A stretch of DNA of 56,413 nucleotides from Bacillus sp. NTK074B (GCF_017303375.1 NZ_JAFKOH010000016.1:1-56413); one strand, 5' to 3'. Numbered from the stretch's first letter, positions 30,893 to 39,860 are shown. Notes: generated from the sequence alone by a model not told the origin. Made by a program: numbers and translations.

Positions 30893-30923
30893 GAAAAATG
30901 CTTTGGTTCCGAGACCAAAGCGT
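30893..30923 (-). terminator. Rho-independent terminator of fin
   Basis: On the minus strand GCTTTGGT/ACCAAAGC with a 6-nt loop is followed by ATTTTT. It separates fin from mfd. Confidence 0.85.
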
Positions 30924-30925
30924 TC

Positions 30926-31156
30926 TTACTGAATGATATGATCTACTTCATGATAGCCTGGATTCCTCTCCAGACTCTCTTGACAATCTTCACAGATCGT
31001 CTTTATATGGATGTCCCCGTTGTCCTGGTACTGAACCATATGTAACCGCTCTTCATCTGTCAGCATGTGAATCCCGAGCTGCTCTGAATGCACGGATACG
31101 TTTGAAAGGGTCCCAACATTTGTCGCACAATGTCGACACTGATAATGGATTGCCAT
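30926..31156 (-). CDS. fin: Anti-sigma-F factor Fin
   Basis: A small zinc-ribbon-like protein (76 residues, the same as B. subtilis Fin/YabK) with CRHC near the N-terminus and CEDC near residue 53. It binds RNA polymerase and limits SigF activity, promoting the switch to SigG in the forespore. The ATG at 31156 has GGAGGG upstream. It has its own strong forespore-type promoter and terminator. Confidence 0.95.
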   Translation of the reverse strand: MAIHYQCRHCATNVGTLSNVSVHSEQLGIHMLTDEERLHMVQYQDNGDIHIKTICEDCQESLERNPGYHEVDHIIQ

Positions 31157-31185
31157 ATCTTTCCCTCCATACACATTTATATGGT

Positions 31186-31216
31186 TAGTATGAACCTGAT
31201 AGAAGGGAGTTATTCA
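31186..31216 (-). promoter_or_regulatory. SigF/SigG-type forespore promoter of fin
   Basis: On the minus strand TGAATA (31211-31216) and CATACTA (31186-31192) match the forespore consensus perfectly with an 18-bp spacer. The -10 continues as CATACTAACCAT. Confidence 0.85.
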
Positions 31217-31260
31217 ACGTTGGCGGTGAAAGGACCCGGAAAATCAAGTATATATAGCGA

Positions 31261-31818
31261 TTAGTTAAAATTATTCATTACTTCAAGAAACGGCTTATCC
31301 AACCATGTCTCACATGCTTCCACGCTTGATGAAATGGCTTTATCCAGATCCGGCTGCTCTTCTTTTGAGAATTTTCCCAAAACATAATCAGGAACGCTCA
31401 TTCCATTGGTCGGGCGGTCAATTCCCACCCGCAGACGATTAAATTGCTGGGAACCTAAATGGGCAATGGTCGATTTAATGCCATTATGCCCCCCGGCACT
31501 TCCCTTTTGCCTTAATCGTAATTTCCCTACCGGTAAGTCAAGGTCATCATATATGACAAGTAAATCCTCATCATCAATTTCAAAATAATCCATTAGGGGA
31601 ACAATGCTCTCCCCGGATAAATTCATATACGTAAGCGGCTTTAATAGGACAACTTTTTCACCTTTGTGATGGTATGTTCCATAAACCCCTTTAAATTTAG
31701 ACTGATTCAGTGAAACACCCAAGCGATCGGCTAACGCATCTATAATCATGAATCCAATATTATGTCTCGTTTTTTCATACTGTGATCCCGGATTCCCGAG
31801 TCCAACGATTAACTTCAT
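31261..31818 (-). CDS. pth: Peptidyl-tRNA hydrolase
   Basis: Recycles peptidyl-tRNA released from ribosomes. The 185 residues show [22 protein letters not shown] with the catalytic His at about residue 20, [15 protein letters not shown], and the second signature [37 protein letters not shown] precedes the ATG. It is in the usual ctc-pth-fin-mfd order. Confidence 0.97.
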   Translation of the reverse strand: MKLIVGLGNPGSQYEKTRHNIGFMIIDALADRLGVSLNQSKFKGVYGTYHHKGEKVVLLKPLTYMNLSGESIVPLMDYFEIDDEDLLVIYDDLDLPVGKLRLRQKGSAGGHNGIKSTIAHLGSQQFNRLRVGIDRPTNGMSVPDYVLGKFSKEEQPDLDKAISSSVEACETWLDKPFLEVMNNFN

Positions 31819-31906
31819 CTCTCACACCTCTTCTGACCTTATACCTCTAGAATAACGTAAAAAGCGCAACCTGCAAAAGGTTACGCCAAAAAATGAGTGA
31901 TTTTTA

Positions 31907-32557
31907 TTATTTTTGTGATTCACTTTCCTCACTGGCTTCTGATTCTCTTCCTTCTTCGTTATCAGGTGTGCCGGCTTCCTGCTCTTCCCCACTGTCGATT
32001 TCTTCTTCTTGTCTTGGAGCAAGGATCGAAGCAATCGTGCGGTCATCCTCTTCATTCAAGGTAACGTTGTACTTGCTACGGATATCACTGATCGTGACCG
32101 TTTCTCCGACTTGAAGCTCGGTAACATCCACTTCAATGGATTCAGGGATATCATTAGGCTTGGCAGTAACGGATACCTCATGCAACGGCTGCTGCATTAC
32201 GCCACCGTCCTTCACTCCTGCCGCTTCCCCAACAAGCTCGATACGGACATCGGCATCGATCTCCTCTGACATATTCACAGCAAGGAAATCAACGTGTGTA
32301 ACAGCATCCTTTAGATGGTCCTGCTGGTAATCACTTAAAATGACGTTTTGCTTCTTGCCATCTACGTTTAAGGAGATAATTCCGTTTCTTCCTACTTCGC
32401 GTATCGTTTTAATAAATGTTATTGAATCTACCATGATGGGTGTATTGTCTGCCTTGTAGCCGTAAACAACTCCAGGGATATTCCCCTCATGTCTCAGCTT
32501 TGTTAATGAAGATCGTTTAAAATCTTTCCTCGTATTTGCTTTCAATTCTGTTGCCAT
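31907..32557 (-). CDS. ctc: General stress protein Ctc, ribosomal protein L25 family
   Basis: A bL25/TL5-type 5S rRNA-binding protein of 216 residues: an N-terminal L25 domain (KRSSLTKLRHEGNIPGVVYGY), the C-terminal beta domain (VGEAAGVKDGGVMQQPLHEVSVTAKP), and a long acidic tail (about 185-216). In B. subtilis Ctc is made under SigB stress control and associates with ribosomes. The ATG at 32557 follows AAGGTG and fits the family start. It has a SigB-type promoter. Confidence 0.95.
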   Translation of the reverse strand: MATELKANTRKDFKRSSLTKLRHEGNIPGVVYGYKADNTPIMVDSITFIKTIREVGRNGIISLNVDGKKQNVILSDYQQDHLKDAVTHVDFLAVNMSEEIDADVRIELVGEAAGVKDGGVMQQPLHEVSVTAKPNDIPESIEVDVTELQVGETVTISDIRSKYNVTLNEEDDRTIASILAPRQEEEIDSGEEQEAGTPDNEEGRESEASEESESQK

Positions 32558-32613
32558 GTCTAATCCAACACCTTCCCTAATCTTTATGTTAGTTAAAGTT
32601 CTATATATAGTAA

Positions 32614-32639
32614 TTACCCCAATCCTATTTGAAATAAAC
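32614..32639 (-). promoter_or_regulatory. SigB-type general stress promoter of ctc
   Basis: On the minus strand GTTTAT (32634-32639) and GGGTAA (32614-32619) with a 14-bp spacer match the SigB consensus (GTTTAA-N12-15-GGGTAT) well. It lies 57 bp upstream of the ATG. B. subtilis ctc is the classical SigB gene. Confidence 0.8.
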
Positions 32640-33215
32640 ATAGAAAATCCAATTAGACCCGGGTTAGGTAGCGGAGGATTGTTGACAGACGAGGGGTTTT
32701 ACCAAGACTGAGCAAGGACCCTTACATAAAAGGCTCTTTTCGTAAAGATAGTTGTTTTGAACGATTTGTCTGCCTGGGCTATGTCAACCGGTGTATAAAC
32801 AATCGAAAGAACAGAAAATCTACTATAGAAGCAAATATCGATCGCTCAACACTTCGAAAAAAGCTGCGGTTAAAATGTCCAGGTATCAATATTTATCTAT
32901 TTTCAAAAACTCACGCATAGTACGTTGATTGGAGCGGAAGGTGATAAACTTTCACTGTACTCGTATCGCATTCTGGACAGGTATGTGGCATAAGAGGAAG
33001 CTCTAGATGGATACAAATTCGCTCATCCACTTCCTCCATTTTTGTTATACTCACTTCTTCAAAACCAGGTAGAATTCATTATGCACGTATCTCCAATCTT
33101 TACTTGTTTCTCGACAATTCAAGTATAAAAGACTGGACGATTACGTGCATTTTTTTGTCTCTAAATTGTGTTAGCACCCCAACAAATATTATAGAACCAC
33201 AAAAACAGCCACATA
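32640..33215. other. Intergenic decayed region (about 575 bp) with repeat fragments
   Basis: No intact gene is visible. A copy of the 27-bp dispersed end motif lies at 32732-32758, a transposase remnant at 32911-33072, and the broken end of the long-hairpin repeat at about 32925-32943. The remainder reads as unremarkable AT-rich DNA. Confidence 0.65.
32911..33072 (-). pseudogene. Transposase N-terminal remnant (ISL3-like) joined to a repeat end
   Basis: On the minus strand from 33072 an open stretch reads LPGFEEVSITKMEEVDERIC, then IHLELPLMPHTCPECDTSTV and KVYH, before running into the terminal sequence of the dispersed repeat (CACCTTCCGCTCCAATCAAC) and a stop at 32911. An acidic N-terminus followed by a CPxC zinc half-site resembles ISL3-family transposases. 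A stop lies directly upstream in frame, and the rest of the transposase is missing. The family assignment is from memory and moderate. Confidence 0.5.
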
Positions 33216-33256
33216 AAAAGAAGAGCCCGTCCCATGTAAAGGAGAGGCTCTTCTTT
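33216..33256 (-). terminator. Rho-independent terminator of prs
   Basis: On the minus strand AAGAAGAGCC and GGCTCTTCTT form the stem, followed by TTT. It is 28 bp after the prs stop. Confidence 0.88.
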
Positions 33257-33283
33257 CTATGCACAAACTACATATATTAATTC

Positions 33284-34243
33284 TTAATCAAAAAGTGTGC
33301 TGACAGACTGCTGTTCGTAGATCCGGATGATCGCTTCACTGATCAAGGGAGCTACAGACAGTGATTTTACTTTACCGATCATTTTCTCTTCACCAAGTGG
33401 AATCGAATTGGTTACAACAAGCTCTTTAATATTTGAGTTTTGGATACGCTCAATCGCAGGGCCAGAAAGAACCGGATGCGTACAGCATGCAAATACTTCT
33501 TTCGCACCGTTTTCTACTAACGCATTGGCTGCAAGTGTAATCGTACCGGCAGTATCAATGATATCATCGATCAAAATCGCGATTTTCCCGTCGATATTAC
33601 CGACGATATTCATAACTTCTGCCACATTTGGCTTCGGACGACGCTTATCAATGATCGCGATTGGAGCTTTCAGGCGTTCTGCAAGCTTACGAGCTCTTGT
33701 CACTCCTCCATGATCTGGAGATACAATGACAAGATCTTCGGTGTTGAACCCTCTTTCCTCAAAGTAATCCGCTAAGATTGGCACACCCATCAGGTGATCG
33801 ATCAGGATATCAAAGAAACCTTGAATTTGGGGAGCGTGCAGGTCCAACGTGATGACCCGTGTAGCACCGGCTGTTTCAAGAAGGTTTGCCACTAATTTGG
33901 CGGTGATCGGCTCACGCGCTCTTGCTTTACGGTCTTGACGGGCATAACCATAATAAGGCATCACGATGTTAATCGTCTTGGCAGAAGCACGTTTCAACGC
34001 ATCCACCATGATGAGAAGTTCCATCAGGTTTTCATTTACTGGCTGACAAGTAGATTGAATGACGAATACGTCACAACCACGGATACTTTCTTCAATGTTG
34101 ATCTGGATTTCACCGTCACTAAAACGTTTAACAGACGATTTCCCCAATTCCACCCCTACTTCATCAGCGATTTCCTTTGCAAGATGGTAGTTTGAATTAA
34201 GAGAGAAAATTTTCAACTTGGAATTAATATAAGAGTTTGGCAT
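33284..34243 (-). CDS. prs: Ribose-phosphate pyrophosphokinase (PRPP synthetase)
   Basis: Makes PRPP from ribose 5-phosphate and ATP, feeding purine, pyrimidine, His and Trp synthesis. The 319 residues include the PRPP synthase signature [18 protein letters not shown], the flexible catalytic loop [11 protein letters not shown], and the ribose-phosphate loop [22 protein letters not shown] precedes the ATG. It follows glmU with a 13-bp gap, the glmU-prs operon found throughout Bacillus. Confidence 0.98.
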   Translation of the reverse strand: MPNSYINSKLKIFSLNSNYHLAKEIADEVGVELGKSSVKRFSDGEIQINIEESIRGCDVFVIQSTCQPVNENLMELLIMVDALKRASAKTINIVMPYYGYARQDRKARAREPITAKLVANLLETAGATRVITLDLHAPQIQGFFDILIDHLMGVPILADYFEERGFNTEDLVIVSPDHGGVTRARKLAERLKAPIAIIDKRRPKPNVAEVMNIVGNIDGKIAILIDDIIDTAGTITLAANALVENGAKEVFACCTHPVLSGPAIERIQNSNIKELVVTNSIPLGEEKMIGKVKSLSVAPLISEAIIRIYEQQSVSTLFD

Positions 34244-34256
34244 TGTGGACCTCCAA

Positions 34257-35630
34257 TTATTTCTTATGATTTAGATTTTGAACATAATTTTCTTTGTTTA
34301 CTTGACGAGCTCTTGCAATCGATAGGGACTCACCCGGGACATCCTCGGTGATCGTAGAACCAGCAGCAATATATGCCCCTTTCCCTACATTGACAGGTGC
34401 AACCAGATTTGAATTACATCCGACAAATACACCATCTTCTATCTTCGTCAGATGCTTGTTCTTCCCATCATAGTTCACGGTGATCGATCCACACCCGATA
34501 TTGACGTCGCGACCAACCTGAGCGTCACCGATATAGCTTAGATGTGATGCTTTACTTGCTTTACCGAATGTCGCTTTCTTGATTTCGACAAAGTTACCGA
34601 TCTTCACTTCATCTTCAATGGTAGAAGCAGGTCGAATATGCGCAAAAGGTCCGATTTGAACATCCGAACCAATTGAGCTGTCATGAGCCACTGACTGCTT
34701 CACTGCCGTCCGGTCTCCGATCTGACAATCCTTCACTTCCGAATTCGGTCCGATTATGGTATCTTCACCAATCGTCGTGCTTCCCTTCAGAACAGTGCCG
34801 GGCAGTATGACCGTATCTCTTCCAATAGCCACATCCGCATCGATATACGTATTATTTGGATCTTTAATTGTTACGCCGTTGCGCATATGGTACTCATTGA
34901 TACGCTTTTTCATTGTGACCTCCGCTTGAGAAAGAGCCACGCGATCGTTGACACCAAGCGTTTCATCAAAGTCACTTGTTTGATACGCACTAACGATTTC
35001 CCCTTCAGATTGAAGGATTTCAATTACATCCGGCAGGTAGTACTCACCTTGTACATTTTCATTCGACACTTTCTTCAATGCGGCGAATAACGCTTTATTA
35101 TCAAAACAATATGTTCCTGTGTTGATTTCCTTAATGTTTCTTTCTGCTTCCGTTGCATCCTTATGTTCCACAATACGCTCCACTAATCCATCCAGGTTAC
35201 GGATGATTCGTCCGTATCCATCCGGGGATTCTGTAGCCCCTGTCAAAATGGTCGCTTTGGCACCTTGTCCTTCATGATGCTTTACCAACGCTTCCATCGT
35301 CTCTCCTTTAATGAGCGGCGTATCGCCACATACCACTAAAGTCGTACCTTCCAGGTCACCCAGGACATCCTCAGACTGCATCACAGCATGAGCTGTGCCT
35401 AATTGCTCAGCCTGAAGAGCGAACTCACTCTTGCCTTCTAAATGCGACTTCACAAGCTCGGCACCATGACCGATGATCGTGACAGTCTTCTCTATATGTA
35501 GTGTTGAAATTTGGTCGACCACATGTTCCACCATTGGCTTGCCACACACAGGATGAAGAACTTTATAAAGCTTCGACTTCATTCTCGTCCCTTGTCCGGC
35601 AGCTAATATAACGGCATATCGATTTGTCAT
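34257..35630 (-). CDS. glmU: Bifunctional GlmU: glucosamine-1-P acetyltransferase/GlcNAc-1-P uridyltransferase
   Basis: Makes UDP-GlcNAc for peptidoglycan and teichoic acids in two cytoplasmic steps. It has 457 residues. The N-terminal nucleotidyltransferase has [20 protein letters not shown] (about 9-28) and [13 protein letters not shown]. The C-terminal left-handed beta helix has hexapeptide repeats ([19 protein letters not shown] onward) and the acetyltransferase region [25 protein letters not shown]. The ATG at 35630 follows TTGGAGG. Confidence 0.98.
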   Translation of the reverse strand: MTNRYAVILAAGQGTRMKSKLYKVLHPVCGKPMVEHVVDQISTLHIEKTVTIIGHGAELVKSHLEGKSEFALQAEQLGTAHAVMQSEDVLGDLEGTTLVVCGDTPLIKGETMEALVKHHEGQGAKATILTGATESPDGYGRIIRNLDGLVERIVEHKDATEAERNIKEINTGTYCFDNKALFAALKKVSNENVQGEYYLPDVIEILQSEGEIVSAYQTSDFDETLGVNDRVALSQAEVTMKKRINEYHMRNGVTIKDPNNTYIDADVAIGRDTVILPGTVLKGSTTIGEDTIIGPNSEVKDCQIGDRTAVKQSVAHDSSIGSDVQIGPFAHIRPASTIEDEVKIGNFVEIKKATFGKASKASHLSYIGDAQVGRDVNIGCGSITVNYDGKNKHLTKIEDGVFVGCNSNLVAPVNVGKGAYIAAGSTITEDVPGESLSIARARQVNKENYVQNLNHKK

Positions 35631-35725
35631 TTTTGGTCCTCCAATAACCTTTTTATCCATAACGAATATATCCTAAAAACTCTATCATTTCAAGGATTCA
35701 TATAAAAGTACATATATTTGTCAAA

Positions 35726-36110
35726 CGAAAAGCGGAAGGGGCTGTACTGGGGCGACAAGCATAAGATGAGTAACCCGGAAAGGCGCTCTTTGCCTTTTTG
35801 GGTTACTCATCTTATGACCTCGAGCCCCAAGCCCCTGGAGCTGGACAACCCCGAAAAGCGGAAGGGGCTGCACTGGGGCGACAAGCATAAGCTAAGTAAC
35901 CCGGAAAGGCGCTCTTTGCCTTTTTGGGTTACTTAGCTTATGACCTCGAGCCCCAAGCCCCTGGAGCTGGACAACCCCGAAAAGCGGAAGGGGCTGCACT
36001 GGGGCTGGACACCCCGAAAAGCGGAGGCGGCTTGGGCAGGCCCGACAAGCATAAGGCGAATCAACCTGAAAAGCTCCCTTTCCTTTTTAGAGGCTCTGCT
36101 CATGATCAAA
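35726..36110. repeat. Tandem 126-bp structured hairpin repeat (two full, one deleted, one degenerate unit)
   Basis: Two complete units begin at 35726 and 35852 (period 126 bp). A 37-bp unit without its hairpin begins at 35978, and a diverged unit at 36015. Each full unit starts CGAAAAGCGG, carries outer stems (AGGGGCT/AGCCCCT and GGGGC/GCCCC), a 16-bp inner stem flanked by GACAAGC and GACCTCGAG, and ends GGAGCTGGACAACCC. Inner arms are at 35761-35776/35800-35815 and 35887-35902/35926-35941. Open frames across the array follow the repeat and are probably not genes. It lies between spoVG and glmU. Confidence 0.9.
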
Positions 36111-36219
36111 ACCCATGTCGAATTTTCTTTTGCTCAAACATGCAAAAAATCTATACTTAATGGTTTCAAAGACTTAACTGCTTGGGTATACAAAAAGCGT
36201 AAGAACCGCAGGGCTCCAG

Positions 36220-36256
36220 AGACAAAAAAAAGAGCCTTACAAAAATAGGCTCTTGA
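36220..36256 (-). terminator. Rho-independent terminator of spoVG
   Basis: On the minus strand AAGAGCCTA/(T)AAGGCTCTT is followed by eight T. It is 16 bp after the spoVG stop. Between the repeat array and this hairpin (36111-36219) nothing else is visible. Confidence 0.87.
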
Positions 36257-36271
36257 TGCTATAAATCTTAA

Positions 36272-36565
36272 TTAGGAAGCCCCAGCTTCTTCTAACTCAA
36301 CTTCTTCCAGCTCTCCTAAACGATGATACTCAGCTAAAACGGCATCTTGGATCTTACCGCGAGTACCAGAATTGATTGGATGAGCAATATCACGGAATTC
36401 TCCATCCGGAGTCCGCTTACTTGGCATCGCTACAAATAAGCCATTGTTCCCATCAATCACGCGAATGTCATGAACAACAAATTCATTATCCAGCGTAATA
36501 GATGCGATAGCTCTCATGCGACCGTCGGTGTTCACTCGGCGTAATCTTACGTCTGTTACTTCCAT
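36272..36565 (-). CDS. spoVG: SpoVG, septation/sporulation regulator
   Basis: A small nucleic-acid-binding protein of 97 residues, the same length as B. subtilis Spo[41 protein letters not shown], then [23 protein letters not shown]. It affects asymmetric septation and, in other Firmicutes, virulence genes. The start at 36565 has AAGGTGG upstream. Transcription is from a SigH promoter with AT-rich DNA upstream, the classical AbrB target arrangement. Confidence 0.98.
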   Translation of the reverse strand: MEVTDVRLRRVNTDGRMRAIASITLDNEFVVHDIRVIDGNNGLFVAMPSKRTPDGEFRDIAHPINSGTRGKIQDAVLAEYHRLGELEEVELEEAGAS

Positions 36566-36607
36566 TCTGTTCACCACCTTTTTCCCTAGATGAAATCTAC
36601 TCTATGT

Positions 36608-36720
36608 ATTCAACGAATTAAATAGATATTCCTTCTTAAACTGTAAAATTTTTTGAAAAATTTTATTTTTCACATCTTTTTTCCATTTCATTTGAACTAT
36701 TCTTTCATATTGATACAAAA
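36608..36720 (-). promoter_or_regulatory. SigH promoter of spoVG with AT-rich upstream region
   Basis: On the minus strand AGGAATAT (36626-36633) and GTTGAAT (36608-36614), 11 bp apart, match the SigH consensus (AGGAWWW, RNNGAAT). Positions 36634-36720 are strongly AT-rich with A and T tracts, like the AbrB-binding region upstream of B. subtilis spoVG. Confidence 0.82.
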
Positions 36721-36752
36721 AAACACCCGTGAATATTACTTCACGAGTGCGA
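36720..36752 (-). terminator. Rho-independent terminator of ridA, overlapping its stop codon
   Basis: On the minus strand CACTCGTGAA and TTCACGGGTG form a 10-bp stem with one mismatch or wobble, followed by seven T. The ridA stop codon lies in the loop. Confidence 0.9.
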
Positions 36753-37110
36753 TTACTTCTATTTCAACCTGTGCATCTTTAGGTAAACGTGCTACTTCTA
36801 CACAAGAACGAGCGGGCTTGTGAGTGTTGAAATACTCGCCATACACATCATTGATCGTTCCAAAATCATTCATATCTTTGATGAAGACCGTTGCTTTGAC
36901 TACCGTTTCCAATGAAGCACCTGCTTCCGATAGTACGGCTTGTAGGTTGCGGAAGACTTGATGTGTCTGTACTGCTACATCCCCTTCAATCATTGTTCCC
37001 TCTGCCGTTAATGGTATTTGGCCTGAACTGTAAAACAGATTATTTACGACAATTCCTTGTGAATATGGACCAATTGCTGCTGGTGCTTCCTTCGTAGAAA
37101 CAACACGCAT
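36736..37110 (-). CDS. ridA: RidA-family enamine/imine deaminase (YabJ)
   Basis: Hydrolyses reactive enamine/imine intermediates such as 2-aminoacrylate. The 124 residues carry [32 protein letters not shown] and the signature [22 protein letters not shown] with the substrate-binding Arg. In B. subtilis YabJ is co-transcribed with purR and was linked to purine repression. GGGGAGG precedes the ATG; it is 15 bp after purR. Confidence 0.96.
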   Translation of the reverse strand: MRVVSTKEAPAAIGPYSQGIVVNNLFYSSGQIPLTAEGTMIEGDVAVQTHQVFRNLQAVLSEAGASLETVVKATVFIKDMNDFGTINDVYGEYFNTHKPARSCVEVARLPKDAQVEIEVIALVK

Positions 37111-37125
37111 GCTAAACGCCTCCCC

Positions 37126-37962
37126 TTATGGTAGAAATGTTAGGTTGGATTCAAAATAGTTTCCTTCTGTTAACGAAATCTGTTTATCCTTTTCATTGAC
37201 ATCGGATAATTTCAACAGGGATACATAATCATCCACCAGTCGACCGTCCAAGCTGTTGGATTCAACCAATACCCCAATTCCGGACAAAGTAGCAGAAAAC
37301 TCTTCCAGCAGGTTCTTCATTCCATTGATGGTTCCCCCTGCTTTCATGAAATCATCGACAACCAATACTTTAGAACCTTCCTTCAAGCTTCTCTTTGAAA
37401 GCACCATGGATTGGATTCTCTTCGATGATCCCGATACATAATTGATGCTCACAGTCGAACCCTCGGTGACACGGCTGTCGCGTCTGACAATGACAACCGG
37501 AACGTTCAAGTATGAAGCAATCGCATTAGCAATTGGAATCCCTTTTGTCGCCACTGTCATGATGACATCGATATCTTTCTCTGCAAAAGCAGATGCCAGC
37601 AATTTCCCGACGCTTTTCATGAGTTGCGGATTTCCAAGGAGGTCCGTCATGTAAAGGTACCCACCTGGTAAAAGACGATCGGAGCTTTCCAGATGGACAC
37701 ACAGCTCTTCGATCATTTTTTTGGCTTCCTGACTGTTTACCTTCGGAACATACTTTACTCCACCTGCAGCCCCCGGAACCGTTTGAACCGTCCCCACACC
37801 CCGTCCTTCAAATGTTTCCTTTACAATCGTCAAGTCCTCACTGATGGAAGATTTGGCAGAACCGTATCGTTCAGAGAAAAAAGTCAAAGGGACAAGTTGA
37901 TGGGGCCGTTCTAATAAATAGTGCGTCATATCAATCAATCGTTCGCTGCGCTTAAACTTCAC
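37126..37962 (-). CDS. purR: Purine operon repressor PurR
   Basis: Represses purine synthesis and salvage genes; PRPP releases it. The 278 residues have an N-terminal winged-helix domain (1-75; FKRSERLIDMTHYLLERPHQLVPLTFFSERY) and a phosphoribosyltransferase-like domain with the PRPP loop VLVVDDFMKAGGTINGM. The start is GTG at 37962 with AGGAGG eight bases upstream. PurBox-like sequences upstream suggest autoregulation. It sits with ispE above and ridA below. Confidence 0.97.
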   Translation of the reverse strand: MKFKRSERLIDMTHYLLERPHQLVPLTFFSERYGSAKSSISEDLTIVKETFEGRGVGTVQTVPGAAGGVKYVPKVNSQEAKKMIEELCVHLESSDRLLPGGYLYMTDLLGNPQLMKSVGKLLASAFAEKDIDVIMTVATKGIPIANAIASYLNVPVVIVRRDSRVTEGSTVSINYVSGSSKRIQSMVLSKRSLKEGSKVLVVDDFMKAGGTINGMKNLLEEFSATLSGIGVLVESNSLDGRLVDDYVSLLKLSDVNEKDKQISLTEGNYFESNLTFLP

Positions 37963-37976
37963 CAAAGAAACCTCCT

Positions 37977-38021
37977 AAATCCGAATATTATAATGTAAAT
38001 ATATCATTAACATACGGATTT
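37977..38021 (-). promoter_or_regulatory. Possible PurR operator (inverted PurBoxes) upstream of purR
   Basis: AAATCCGAATATT at 37977-37989 fits the PurBox AWWWCCGAACWWT at 12 of 13 positions. An inverted weaker partner (about 10 of 13) lies at 38009-38021. B. subtilis purR is autoregulated by such paired boxes. The spacing here (19 bp) is slightly long. Confidence 0.5.
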
Positions 38022-38033
38022 CGGCAAGAGCTC

Positions 38034-38888
38034 TTAATCTCCAAGCATTCGCACCGCAAAAACTTGATCACAAAAACCTCTTAAACCATTGTAGATTCGA
38101 TGAAGTCTTGATTCATATTGCACTAATCCATATACTGTAGGGCCGCTTCCGCTCATCAGAACGGCGTCGGCTCCAAAACGCTCCATTTGATCTTTAATCT
38201 GTGACACTTCCGGATGCATATCCAACGTAACCGATTCGAGTACATTCCCAAGATTGGAGCAAATATCATGATAATTTCCATGTTCTAATGCAGAAACCAT
38301 TGCCTTTGTGTTCGGATGTGTCATATTTTTCAGATCCAGATTTTTATAAACATCCGCTGTTGAAACCCCTATTGTCGGTTTCGCTAAGATAACCCAACAG
38401 TTAGGAGGTGCAGGAAGATGCTTGATCTTCTCTCCCCTGCCCGACGCTAAAGCTGTACCTCCGTAAACACAAAAAGATACATCGGAACCAATTTCTGCAC
38501 CAAGCTCTGCAAGCTCGTCCATACTCAGGCCTAAATCCCATAAACGATTCAAACCTTTTAACGTGGCAGCTGCATCACTGCTTCCCCCTGCTAAGCCTGC
38601 GGCGACAGGAATCACTTTATCAATGGAAATGGCTACACCCTTCTTAATGTTCATTCTCTCTTTAAGGAGCTGTGCAGCCTGATAAGCAAGATTCCTTCCA
38701 TCATCCGGTACAAATCGATTATGCGAAAGAATTTTAATCGTATCATCTGAAAGATTCGTGAGTTCAATCCGATCCGCTAAATCAATTGTCGTCATAACCA
38801 TCTCAACTTCATGGTAACCATCTGAACGTTTATGTAAAACATCAAGTGATAGGTTAATTTTTGCCGGCGCCTTCACTAATAACCTCAT
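38034..38888 (-). CDS. ispE: 4-diphosphocytidyl-2-C-methyl-D-erythritol kinase
   Basis: A GHMP kinase of the MEP isoprenoid pathway. The 284 residues begin with [27 protein letters not shown], carry the ATP loop [23 protein letters not shown] (about 90-112), and end with [23 protein letters not shown] precedes the ATG. Its position between sspF and purR is conserved in Bacillus. Confidence 0.97.
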   Translation of the reverse strand: MRLLVKAPAKINLSLDVLHKRSDGYHEVEMVMTTIDLADRIELTNLSDDTIKILSHNRFVPDDGRNLAYQAAQLLKERMNIKKGVAISIDKVIPVAAGLAGGSSDAAATLKGLNRLWDLGLSMDELAELGAEIGSDVSFCVYGGTALASGRGEKIKHLPAPPNCWVILAKPTIGVSTADVYKNLDLKNMTHPNTKAMVSALEHGNYHDICSNLGNVLESVTLDMHPEVSQIKDQMERFGADAVLMSGSGPTVYGLVQYESRLHRIYNGLRGFCDQVFAVRMLGD

Positions 38889-39035
38889 ATCATCACCTTC
38901 TTACCAATACTCTTTGTTATATTGTATCACACACTTCATTATTGGGAGTGTTAACTTGTAAACATACTCATACAAGTATGTTATTTTATCACGTAAAGTA
39001 AGGATAGGAAAGGCAGTCTCATATCAAACGAAAAC

Positions 39036-39084
39036 AAAGACCGCCAAAAAGCATGACACTTTAAGACGGCCCTTTGCATATGGT
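39036..39084 (-). terminator. Possible terminator of sspF
   Basis: On the minus strand AAAGGGCCGTC and GGCGGTCTTT can form an imperfect stem followed by TTTT. The pairing is interrupted. Confidence 0.4.
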
Positions 39085-39120
39085 ACTGATAAAAGATGTA
39101 ATCCAAATGTGTGTTAAGAG

Positions 39121-39303
39121 TTAGCGTGGCTGGTTTTCTGAGAGTTGCCGGCTTGCCCGTTCAACTGCACGTTTTACCATATTCCCGGCGTCACGGGACG
39201 AAATTCCGCCCCAGCCATCCTTCTGAACAACGTCGTAGAATCCTAATTCCTGAGCGATTTCTTCTTTTAACTGATCAGACATGATTCCTCTTCTTCTACT
39301 CAT
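39121..39303 (-). CDS. sspF: Small acid-soluble spore protein, alpha/beta type (SspF)
   Basis: A 60-residue forespore DNA-binding protein that protects spore DNA. It has the family pattern: [20 protein letters not shown], where the germination-protease region is expected, and [23 protein letters not shown], the minor-groove-binding segment. Its size and place upstream of ispE match B. subtilis sspF. GAAGGAGG precedes the ATG. Confidence 0.96.
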   Translation of the reverse strand: MSRRRGIMSDQLKEEIAQELGFYDVVQKDGWGGISSRDAGNMVKRAVERASRQLSENQPR

Positions 39304-39335
39304 TGTCTACCTCCTTCAAAAATGCACCACATGGT

Positions 39336-39366
39336 TAGTATGTGTATAGGAGGTCAAAAAATGACG
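39336..39366 (-). promoter_or_regulatory. Forespore-type (SigG) promoter of sspF
   Basis: On the minus strand the -10 CATACTA (39336-39342) is perfect and continues as CATACTAACCAT, identical to that of fin. The -35 (GTCATT region near 39360) is weak. Confidence 0.6.
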
Positions 39367-39399
39367 AAAAATATTATGTAAAACCTGTATTTAAACACA

Positions 39400-39428
39400 T
39401 AAAAAGCAGCAAACAATTGTCTACTGCT
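39400..39428 (-). terminator. Rho-independent terminator of veg, overlapping its stop codon
   Basis: On the minus strand CAGCAGTAGACA and TGTTTGCTGC pair around AAT, then TTTTT follows. The veg stop codon is in the 5' arm. Confidence 0.75.
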
Positions 39429-39690
39429 GGCTAAAGATGATATTTCCTGTTGCTTCATCATAAAATGTTAATTGAACTGTCTCAGTGAGAACATCTGCAT
39501 AGCTGTAAGAAACTCGTTCGAACGCATTCTCTTCTTGATCCAGTTGAACCACGAATACAGAAGGATACGTTTCGGCTAGAACACCTGAACGCTCAATTGT
39601 TTTTCGACGTCCACCGTTTGCTTTAAGCATTAAACGTTTCCCCAGATTGGAATCAAGGGATCTTTTAATGTCGGCTAATGTTTTTGGCAT
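39421..39690 (-). CDS. veg: Veg protein, biofilm-related regulator
   Basis: An 89-residue conserved Firmicute protein (B. subtilis Veg, 86). It starts [20 protein letters not shown] and includes [31 protein letters not shown], an SH3-like barrel. In B. subtilis it stimulates biofilm gene expression, probably through SinR; the mechanism is unsettled. GAGGTGG precedes the ATG. It has a strong SigA promoter. Confidence 0.96.
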   Translation of the reverse strand: MPKTLADIKRSLDSNLGKRLMLKANGGRRKTIERSGVLAETYPSVFVVQLDQEENAFERVSYSYADVLTETVQLTFYDEATGNIIFSQQ

Positions 39691-39714
39691 TTCGCTTCCA
39701 CCTCACTGTTATTA

Positions 39715-39743
39715 AATATAACACATTATGTAATTTTAGTCAA
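39715..39743 (-). promoter_or_regulatory. Strong SigA promoter of veg
   Basis: On the minus strand TTGACT (39738-39743) and TATATT (39715-39720) have a 17-bp spacer and AT-rich DNA upstream. Confidence 0.85.
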
Positions 39744-39860
39744 ATAAATTTATTATTTTAACAAGAACCATGAACACCTGTCAATATATTTTATTCAACA
39801 AAAAATACGTTTTTTCTACACCCCTAACATTCCCCATACAATGAAAAATTATGTAAACAA

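Noticed and set aside
35726..36110. A CRISPR array
   Set aside because: Units are adjacent, 126 bp long and palindromic with no unique spacers, and no cas genes are nearby.
35718..36248. Three overlapping plus-strand reading frames of 70-100 codons between spoVG and glmU
   Set aside because: They run through the tandem hairpin repeat and simply repeat its translation (GLYWGDKHK...NPERRSLPFWVT twice). They have no ribosome-binding sites.
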